Assembly: GCA_958403395.1 (NCBI GenBank)
Contig: CATXXF010000021.1
Location: 1-35,749, forward strand
DNA length: 35,749 nucleotides
From: an uncultured Collinsella sp.
Lineage (GTDB): Bacteria; Actinomycetota; Coriobacteriia; Coriobacteriales; Coriobacteriaceae
Direction of reading: 5' to 3'
Every line of letters starts with the position of its first letter. Within the stretch, counting starts at the first letter, position 1. A program made the translations under genes and the position numbers. The notes under the pieces are model-generated. The model had not been told where the DNA came from and searched no databases. It worked only from the letters and a program-made list of their open reading frames with translations. This document shows positions 30,397 through 35,749 of this stretch, piece after piece.

Positions 30397-30413
30397 ATAC
30401 CCCCATGGGGTGT
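30397..30413 (-). promoter_or_regulatory. CsoR-like operator before the HMA gene
   Basis: ATACCCCCATGGGGTGT is a G/C-tract palindrome of the kind bound by CsoR-type copper repressors (for example the TACCC...GGGTA pattern in Bacillus). It lies 28 bases upstream of the start codon, where it would cover the promoter. A match to TAGATA as -10 next to it is weak. The csoR gene is not in the window. Confidence 0.55.
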
Positions 30414-30475
30414 CCCCATCTTAACCCAAAATCATGTCCGTTCGGTCAATTAGTTTTCCACTTCAAACTTTTTTG

Positions 30476-30503
30476 TTGACCATGGCTTACTTTCGTGTAT
30501 AAG
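30476..30503 (+). promoter_or_regulatory. Promoter of the DUF3793-flavodoxin operon
   Basis: TTGACC (30476-30481) and TATAAG (30498-30503) are separated by 16 bases on the + strand, about 38 bases upstream of the DUF3793 start. Just downstream CCTAGGCTAAC (30508-30518) partly matches the DtxR/IdeR iron box (about 11 of 19 positions), which would fit iron control, but the match is weak. Confidence 0.65.
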
Positions 30504-30541
30504 TTTTCCTAGGCTAACAGTTTAGATCCGTAAGGAGCGAC

Positions 30542-31246
30542 GTGACTCGAACCATAGACATCCCAACGTTTCAGGCAGCAGTCGTGCGCAACTGCTCCCC
30601 CACGCTCGCGGGCATCAAGCCGGCATCGCTCTTTACCTATCCAGGCACCTACGCCCACGGGGACGGCTCGACCGCAACAGAAACCATCGCAGAACGCCGA
30701 GCACGCCTGCTCAACGTTATCGCCCAGTGCAACCGCGAGCTTGACCCGCTTGGCATCCACCTGAGTGTTTTGGTCTGGCGGCCCTGCGGAGCGCTCGTGT
30801 ACGTGTACCGAGCCAAAAGCCTCACCACCTATTTCGCGGACCCTCGCGCCAAAACGGCGCTCGCCTCGGAAGGCTACGACACGAGAGACCTTTCGACATG
30901 CCTTGTGCATTTGGCATCACGCATCACGCTCGCGAGTAATAACGTCGCGGAATGCGCCTGTAGCCAGACTCGATGCGCACTACCCCAGCAAGCTAACTGC
31001 AGCAACGACTGCACCTGCGAGTTTCCGCACGAAATAGGCTACTTCCTAGGATATCCCTACGACGACGTGCACGAGTTTATCGTCCAGCGCGGCGAGAACT
31101 ATAAGGTCTTTGGGGCCTGGAAGGTCTACGCAAATGTCGAGCAGGCACTTGCGACGTTTGATGCCTACCGCGCCTGCACCCAATACTTCACCTTTGTCTA
31201 TCAGCAGGGCTACAGCTTGGCGCAACTTGCCCAGGCAACCCGATAG
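30542..31246 (+). CDS. DUF3793 family protein
   Basis: A 234-residue member of DUF3793, a family common in anaerobic gut bacteria and usually encoded next to flavodoxin or iron-related genes; its function is unknown. Visible family features are NCSPTLAGIKPASLFTYP near the start, HLSVLVWRPCGALVYVYR in the middle, and the conserved CEFPHEIGYFLGYPYDDVHEFI (two overlapping motifs) followed by YKVFGAWKVYANVEQA. There are many cysteines, among them a cluster CACSQTRCALPQQANCSNDC inserted before the conserved motif, which could bind metal. The GTG start has AAGGAG upstream. A flavodoxin gene follows after 46 bases, so the two are probably one operon. Confidence 0.85.
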   Translation: MTRTIDIPTFQAAVVRNCSPTLAGIKPASLFTYPGTYAHGDGSTATETIAERRARLLNVIAQCNRELDPLGIHLSVLVWRPCGALVYVYRAKSLTTYFADPRAKTALASEGYDTRDLSTCLVHLASRITLASNNVAECACSQTRCALPQQANCSNDCTCEFPHEIGYFLGYPYDDVHEFIVQRGENYKVFGAWKVYANVEQALATFDAYRACTQYFTFVYQQGYSLAQLAQATR

Positions 31247-31292
31247 AACATAGAAGCCGTGGCAACCTGCCGCACAACTGAAAGGACTCAAC

Positions 31293-31712
31293 ATGAGCAA
31301 GATCGCCGTCGTCTACTGGAGCGGCACGGGCAACACCGAGGCCATGGCAAACCTCGTTGCCGAAGGTGCAACCGATGCCGGCGCCGAGGCAGAGGTCATC
31401 TCCTGCGCCGACTTCTCCGCAGACAAGGCCGCTGGCTATGACGCTATCGCCTTCGGCTGCCCCGCCATGGGTTCCGAGGAGCTTGAATATGATGAGTTCC
31501 AGCCCATGTGGGATGAGGTCAAGGAGACCCTCGGCGACAAGAAGGTCGTCCTCTTTGGCTCTTATTCGTGGGCCGAGGGCGAATGGATGGACAACTGGAA
31601 GGCGGACGCCGACGAGGAGGGCGTCAACGTCGTCGATTCCGTCATCTGCTACGACGCCCCCGATGATGAGAGCGAAGCGGCCTGCCGCGCCCTTGGAGCC
31701 GAGCTCGCCTAG
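31293..31712 (+). CDS. Flavodoxin
   Basis: A 139-residue short-chain flavodoxin, an FMN electron carrier that can replace ferredoxin when iron is scarce. The phosphate-binding loop YWSGTGNTEAMA (8-19) is intact; the FMN-stacking loops are AFGCPAMGSEELEYDEF (52-68) and FGSYSWAEGEWM (86-97). Its length is normal for the short class. A GAAAGGA box precedes the ATG. Pairing with DUF3793 is common in gut Firmicutes and Actinobacteria. It ends at a very strong terminator. Confidence 0.93.
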   Translation: MSKIAVVYWSGTGNTEAMANLVAEGATDAGAEAEVISCADFSADKAAGYDAIAFGCPAMGSEELEYDEFQPMWDEVKETLGDKKVVLFGSYSWAEGEWMDNWKADADEEGVNVVDSVICYDAPDDESEAACRALGAELA

Positions 31713-31769
31713 CGGCAATGAGCTCCGCCCGCAACGCGCATTGCAACAAAACACATTCGCGTCCCAACA

Positions 31770-31804
31770 AAAACGGGAGCCGGATCACATCCGGCTCCCG
31801 TTTT
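31770..31804. terminator. Strong bidirectional terminator
   Basis: AAAACGGGAGCCGGAT (31770-31785) and its perfect complement (31789-31804) form a 16-bp stem with a 3-base loop and A/T runs on both sides. It ends both the flavodoxin operon (+) and the amino acid transporter operon (-). Confidence 0.92.
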
Positions 31805-31829
31805 CTGCTATGTCAGTCATATAAAGCGG

Positions 31830-32582
31830 CTACGAGATATTGCCCAAGAACGCCTTGGTGCGCTCGCTCTTAGGATGGTCGAAGACCTCGCTCGGCGTAC
31901 CCTCTTCCACAATGACGCCACCGTCCATAAAGACGACGCGGTCGGCGACATCGCGGGCAAAGCCCATCTCGTGCGTCACGACGATCATGGTCATACCGTC
32001 GTGCGCCAGGTCGCGCATGACGCCCAGGACGTCGCGCACGAGCTCAGGGTCGAGCGCCGAGGTGGCCTCGTCAAAGAGCATGACGTGCGGGTTCATCGAC
32101 AGGGCGCGGGCGATCGCCACGCGCTGCTGCTGACCGCCCGAAAGCTGACTCGGCATAAAGTCGATGCGCTCGGCCAGGCCGACCTTGGTCAGCTCCTCGA
32201 TGGCAATCTTCTCGGCCTCTTCCTTGCTGCGCTTGAGCACCTTTTGCTGCGCAAGCATGACGTTCTTTTTGACCGACAGGTGCGGGAACAGGTTGAACTG
32301 CTGAAACACCATGCCCAGGTGCGTGCGCACTTTGTTGAGGTCGACACCCTTGGCGCACACGTCCACGCCCTCAACGATGATCGAGCCGCTCGTGGGATGC
32401 TCCAGACGATTGATGCAGCGAAGCATCGTCGACTTGCCCGAGCCCGAGGGGCCCAAGACCACAACGACCTCACCCTTGTGCACATCTAGATCGATATCGC
32501 GCAGGACCACGTTATCGCCAAAGGCCTTCTGGAGGTTCTTGATACTGACGACGACCTCGTTCGAGTTATTGGTTTCGCTCAT
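31830..32582 (-). CDS. Polar amino acid ABC transporter, ATP-binding protein
   Basis: A 250-residue GlnQ/HisP-type ATPase that powers uptake of a polar amino acid together with the permease and binding lipoprotein encoded just upstream. It has Walker A GPSGSGKST, the Q-loop MVFQQFNLFPHLSV, the signature LSGGQQQRVAIARAL, Walker B VMLFDEATSALD and the switch His in VVTHEMGFA. The ATG follows AGGAGGTC. It is the last gene of the operon, 12 bases after the permease gene, and ends at the shared terminator. The amino acid cannot be named from sequence. Confidence 0.93.
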   Translation of the reverse strand: MSETNNSNEVVVSIKNLQKAFGDNVVLRDIDLDVHKGEVVVVLGPSGSGKSTMLRCINRLEHPTSGSIIVEGVDVCAKGVDLNKVRTHLGMVFQQFNLFPHLSVKKNVMLAQQKVLKRSKEEAEKIAIEELTKVGLAERIDFMPSQLSGGQQQRVAIARALSMNPHVMLFDEATSALDPELVRDVLGVMRDLAHDGMTMIVVTHEMGFARDVADRVVFMDGGVIVEEGTPSEVFDHPKSERTKAFLGNIS

Positions 32583-32594
32583 GATAGGACCTCC

Positions 32595-33956
32595 TTACAG
32601 ACCGGCGATGTGATCGGCAGGCGTCGCGACAACCTGTCCGGCGCTCTTGGCGGGACGCTTCTTCTTGGTCTCGGTCGTGCCCAAAAGCCTCGCCTCAAGA
32701 CCGCTCACCAAGCGAGCGAGCGGCAGGGTGATGACCAGATAGAACAGGGCGGCAACCACGTACGGTGTAATGGAGCCCGTCGTGGCCACGATGGTACGGG
32801 CGTTCATGACGATCTCGACCACACCCACGGCGGCAAGCAGCGACGTATCCTTGTAAAGCAAGATAAACTCGCTGGTCAGCGTAGGCAAAACATTGCGGAA
32901 CGTCTGCGGAATCATAACGTAGAGCAGCGTCTGGAAGGCATTCATGCCCAGAGAGCGAGCAGCCTCGTTTTGGCCCTTGGGGATCGATTGAATACCGGCA
33001 CGGAAGATCTCGCACAGGTACGCAGACGAGTTCATGGCCATGACGATAACGCCCAAGACATAGTCGTCCACCTTGACGCCGGCCAACGGCAGACCGAAAA
33101 ACGCGATATAGATCTGCAGGAACGCCGGCGTACCGCGAATGATATTCACGTAGATGCCGGCGAGGCAGCGCAGGATGCGCGACTTGGAGATGCGCATGAG
33201 CGACAGGGCAAAACCGAAGGGGATCGCCAGCGGAAACGCCACGAGCACGATCGAGAGCGACATAAGGAAGCCCTTGAAGACGATCGGCAGGCTCTGGACC
33301 AAAATGACCGGGTTCAAGAACAGGCGCAGGAACATATTGGAGTTCCAGGCCTCGACCCACGGCTGCTCCTTAAGATCGGCCAGGAAGTTATCGAAAGCCG
33401 TCACGCCCTTGATCTCCACCGACGGAATCTTGGAGATCTTCTTGGTCGACCCGTCGGCGAGCGTATAGGTGCCGCTAAAGACCTCATCGCCGCCCTCGAC
33501 GGGAAACGTCACACCATAAACCTCGACACGGAAAAAGCCGCCGGCAGGCGCCGTCTCGCCAAAGTCAATCTTGAGCGTCTGGCCGTCAGCCTTGCACGTG
33601 GGTTTCATGGGCGTACGATCCATGAGGTCCTCGCCCGAGAGCATCGTCAATCGCGTGTCATCGGTACCAAACGTCGTGCCGTCGACAAAAGTCAAAGAAA
33701 GACCGCTCAGCTCCTCGTCGGCATCGGCCTGGACCTCCCAGGTAATGCGCGTCTCGGTACCGCCGACCACAGCGCTGCCCGAACCGGTGTTGGGTCGGGC
33801 GGTAATCTTTGCGGTCTCAAGCGCCTGGGCGGTCGTGGGCGCATATGCCCCCACACACACCAGCGCAAGCGCCACGGCCATGACGCAGACTAGCTTTTGG
33901 AGCAAGGCGGGCAGTGGAAAACGCTGCTCCGCGGCCCCTTTGTTCAGTCGAGACAA
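32595..33956 (-). CDS. Amino acid ABC transporter permease with an N-terminal extracellular domain
   Basis: A 453-residue inner-membrane protein. The C-terminal 220 residues are a HisM/GlnP-type permease: SLPIVFKGFLMSLSIVLVAF, VNIIRGTPAFLQIYIAFFG, the EAA loop EAARSLGMNAFQTLLYVMIP, and LYKDTSLLAAVGVVEI. Before it there is a signal-like helix (LVCVMAVALALVCVGAYA) and about 150 residues outside the membrane that look beta-rich (GSAVVGGTETRITWEV, SGLSLTFVDGTTFG, FFRVEVYGVTFPV). This is not a binding-protein domain and I do not recognise it. The start is TTG at 33956, since AGGAG lies 5 bases upstream; no ATG is well placed. It follows the binding lipoprotein gene after a hairpin. Confidence 0.85.
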   Translation of the reverse strand: MSRLNKGAAEQRFPLPALLQKLVCVMAVALALVCVGAYAPTTAQALETAKITARPNTGSGSAVVGGTETRITWEVQADADEELSGLSLTFVDGTTFGTDDTRLTMLSGEDLMDRTPMKPTCKADGQTLKIDFGETAPAGGFFRVEVYGVTFPVEGGDEVFSGTYTLADGSTKKISKIPSVEIKGVTAFDNFLADLKEQPWVEAWNSNMFLRLFLNPVILVQSLPIVFKGFLMSLSIVLVAFPLAIPFGFALSLMRISKSRILRCLAGIYVNIIRGTPAFLQIYIAFFGLPLAGVKVDDYVLGVIVMAMNSSAYLCEIFRAGIQSIPKGQNEAARSLGMNAFQTLLYVMIPQTFRNVLPTLTSEFILLYKDTSLLAAVGVVEIVMNARTIVATTGSITPYVVAALFYLVITLPLARLVSGLEARLLGTTETKKKRPAKSAGQVVATPADHIAGL

Positions 33957-34024
33957 GGTGGCTCCTATCGTAGAAGTTGCCGGCAAAACGAGACGGAAAT
34001 ACTCTCCGTCAAGAGAAGCGCAAA

Positions 34025-34052
34025 GGCCCTCTCCGCCAAAACGGAAAGGGCC
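34025..34052 (-). terminator. Intercistronic hairpin between binding-protein and permease genes
   Basis: On the minus strand GGCCCTTTCCG and CGGAGAGGGCC pair (one U-G) around TTTTGG, followed by TTTG. It begins 22 bases after the binding-protein stop. Such partial terminators let the lipoprotein be made in excess over the membrane parts. Confidence 0.7.
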
Positions 34053-34074
34053 CGCGCGCAATCAAGTAGCTATT

Positions 34075-34935
34075 TTACTTGATGTTGTACTTAGCCATGA
34101 GGGCGTCAACGGTACCGTCGTCGGTCAGGTCCTTGATGGCCTGGTTGATGTCGTCCTTGAGCTTGGTGTTGCCCTGGTTGATGGCGGTGGCGTACTCCTC
34201 GCCGGTGCTAATCTGCTTAATGGTCTGGCAGGTGTTGAACTGTTCGGCGGTCAGCTGGCTGGCAACGGAGCGGTTGGTGACTACGGCGTCGCCCTTATCG
34301 GACTGCAGGGCGCTGAAGCACTCGGTGGCGTCCTTGTAGGGGACAATCTTGGCCTTGGGGAAGTTCTCCTGGGCAAAGGACTCGGCGGTCGAGCCAGACT
34401 GGACGATGATGGTAGCATCGGCGTTGTTGAGCTTCTCGCTGTAGTTGTCGGCCGTGATGTCGGTGTTATCGACCTTAGTCACGATAGCCTGATCGTCCAT
34501 GTAGTAGGAATCGGAGAAAGTGACTTCCTTCTCACGCTCGGGCGTGTCGGTGATAGCCGCGATGGAGACGTCATATTTGGCGCCCGAAGCGACGCCCGGA
34601 ACCAGCGTGTCAAAGTCATTGTTGACATACTCGACATCCAGGCCCAGCTTGTCGCCGATAGCCTTGATGAGCTCAAGGTCAAAGCCCTGATAATCGCCGT
34701 TGTCATCCTTGTACTCAAACGGAGCGTACTCGGCAGAGGTGCCGACGGTCAGCGTACCGTCCTTGACGAGCGCGTACTCCTTGGAGCCGTCGACCTTCTC
34801 GACCTTAGCGTCGTCAGAGCTGCTGGAACCGGCATCAGAACCAGAGGTGGCGTTGGACGAGCCGCAGCCCGTCAGAGCGAGGGCGAGCGCCATAGCACCC
34901 GTGGCGGCAAATGCGCCAAGCTTCTTGAGTTTCAT
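34075..34935 (-). CDS. Polar amino acid ABC transporter substrate-binding lipoprotein
   Basis: A 286-residue extracellular solute-binding protein (family 3). It starts with a lipoprotein signal ending in the lipobox LTGC (Cys24), then a Gly/Ser/Asp-rich linker. The mature domain opens with GTLTVGTSAEYAPFEYKDDNG and GFDLELIKAIGDKLG, with further family motifs DFDTLVPGVASGAKYDVSIAAITDTPERE and VQSGSTAESFA each in the normal order. The ATG at 34935 has GGAAGGAG 7 bases upstream and matches the expected signal peptide. It is the first gene of the transporter operon, with a promoter upstream. Ligand unknown; binding proteins of this type take up His, Gln, Arg, Cys or related amino acids. Confidence 0.93.
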   Translation of the reverse strand: MKLKKLGAFAATGAMALALALTGCGSSNATSGSDAGSSSSDDAKVEKVDGSKEYALVKDGTLTVGTSAEYAPFEYKDDNGDYQGFDLELIKAIGDKLGLDVEYVNNDFDTLVPGVASGAKYDVSIAAITDTPEREKEVTFSDSYYMDDQAIVTKVDNTDITADNYSEKLNNADATIIVQSGSTAESFAQENFPKAKIVPYKDATECFSALQSDKGDAVVTNRSVASQLTAEQFNTCQTIKQISTGEEYATAINQGNTKLKDDINQAIKDLTDDGTVDALMAKYNIK

Positions 34936-34992
34936 AATCAGTCTCCTTCCGGTGACCTCGTTTGATTCAGAGGCCTGCAAAAACTGTTGGCT

Positions 34993-35021
34993 ATTATGCA
35001 CCTGGAATTACGAATCTGCAA
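34993..35021 (-). promoter_or_regulatory. Promoter of the amino acid transporter operon
   Basis: On the minus strand TTGCAG (35016-35021) and CATAAT (34993-34998) are 17 bases apart, about 60 bases upstream of the binding-lipoprotein start. Confidence 0.65.
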
Positions 35022-35082
35022 TGAGAAAACTGATTGAAACAAACCCATAACGTGAATGGAATACTCTACTTTGTGACAGTCA

Positions 35083-35749
35083 TTACTGCTGCAATGACCT
35101 TAATAATCTAATTTCAGCTGCATAACCTGCAAGTTCGTTCGGAGTCTCCAAAATAAACGGCAGCGAACACAAACGGCCATTCGATACAATATTCTGCATA
35201 ACCTGCATACCGCCACCAAATTCCTCGCTGCCAAGGTATCCCTTGCCGATGCACTCGTGACGATCTTTATGGGCGCCACAAGGGTTCTTCGAATCGTTGA
35301 TGTGTACGGCATGCAAGCGATCGATACCCACCACGCGGTCGAACTCGTCGAGTACGCCGTCCAGATCATGGATGATGTCGTAGCCGGCATCGCTCACATG
35401 GCAGGTGTCCAAACAAACGCCCAGCTTATCGGACAGCTCTGGGCACTTGGCGGCAACGCCCTCGATAATGCACGCCAGTTCTTCAAAGCTACGGCCCACC
35501 TCGGTGCCCTTGCCTGCCATGGTCTCAAGCAATACCGTCGTCTGCTGTCCCTCAAACATCACCTGGCACAGCGTGTCGACAATCATCTGAATGCCGACGT
35601 CTGCCCCCTGTCCCACATGCGCACCGGGATGAAAATTGTAGTAGTTGCCGGGCAGCGCTTCCATGCGCTGCAGATCCTCGGCCATGGCCTCCAGGGCAAA
35701 CTCGCGCGCCCGCTCCTTAGCGGAGCAGGGGTTATAGGTATACGGGGCA
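35083..35749 (-). CDS. nfo: Endonuclease IV (apurinic/apyrimidinic endonuclease), C-terminal part
   Basis: Nfo cuts DNA 5' to abasic sites and removes 3' blocking groups during base excision repair, using three zinc ions. About 221 C-terminal residues are visible and the gene runs off the right edge; the reading frame is open to the last base. Metal-site motifs in family order are NFHPGAHVG, LLETMAGKGTEVG, LGVCLDTCHVSDAGYD, HAVHINDSKNPCGAHKDRHECIGKG and FILETP, covering the expected His, Asp and Glu ligands. The PYTYNPCSAKERARE segment before an internal Met shows that the ATG at 35685 is not the true start. Full family members have about 280-290 residues, so roughly 60 are missing. Confidence 0.93.
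   Translation of the reverse strand, partial: APYTYNPCSAKERAREFALEAMAEDLQRMEALPGNYYNFHPGAHVGQGADVGIQMIVDTLCQVMFEGQQTTVLLETMAGKGTEVGRSFEELACIIEGVAAKCPELSDKLGVCLDTCHVSDAGYDIIHDLDGVLDEFDRVVGIDRLHAVHINDSKNPCGAHKDRHECIGKGYLGSEEFGGGMQVMQNIVSNGRLCSLPFILETPNELAGYAAEIRLLRSLQQ

Noticed and set aside
32610..33893. 427-codon + strand open frame
   Set aside because: Antisense of the permease gene; composition rich in Arg, His, Gln and Asp as expected of a shadow frame.
35079..35098. GTCATT/AATGAC repeat at the nfo stop codon
   Set aside because: Short arms, no U-rich tail on the minus strand; not convincing as a terminator.

Overview
The window looks like a piece of chromosome from a gut actinobacterium of the Coriobacteriia, most likely Collinsella or a close relative. 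This is inferred from the high-GC, Gram-positive style of the genes (strong GGAGG ribosome binding sites, GTG and TTG starts, an LPXTG-like surface protein, a lipobox lipoprotein), from DUF3793 next to flavodoxin, and from a Gram-positive type LexA box. No rRNA, tRNA or CRISPR array is visible.

Left part (1-4791): the ABC-F translation factor EttA, with an unexplained long imperfect hairpin downstream of it; an SdpR/SdpI-like regulator-membrane protein pair with a visible promoter and operator; then TcdA (tRNA modification) and a TatD-family hydrolase on the + strand. Middle-left (4871-16257, all minus strand): a large catabolic locus. Its upstream half (YfcC-type transporter, YtcJ-like amidohydrolase, FrlC-, FrlB- and FrlD-like enzymes) matches an Amadori product (fructosamine) pathway: take up, epimerise, phosphorylate, deglycate. 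Its downstream half, behind a terminator-like hairpin, holds a second PfkB kinase, a TIM-barrel amidohydrolase, a YjbQ protein, a BtpA/SgcQ protein and an FGGY sugar kinase, whose substrate I cannot name. The GntR/UTRA regulator upstream is broken by a one-base frameshift. Next come two HAD phosphatases and deoxyribose-phosphate aldolase (16408-18798).

The region 19081-22615 is the most unusual. Three + strand genes (an unrecognised protein, a ClpP-like peptidase with an intact triad, and a soluble VirD4/TraG-like ATPase) sit between the real 3' end of pgi and a second, diverged copy of the pgi 3' end, including a matching terminator. This is the signature of an element inserted at the 3' end of pgi, yet no integrase or relaxase is visible. 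The pgi gene follows on the minus strand.

Right part: a short protein resembling the N-terminal half of an iron alcohol dehydrogenase, bounded by copies of a roughly 28-bp dispersed repeat; a LexA-controlled Y-family DNA polymerase plus YolD-like protein; a large sortase-anchored surface protein; a membrane-tethered heavy-metal-associated protein behind a CsoR-like operator; DUF3793 plus flavodoxin; a polar amino acid ABC transporter (binding lipoprotein, a permease with an odd extracellular domain, ATPase); and the C-terminal part of endonuclease IV running off the right edge.
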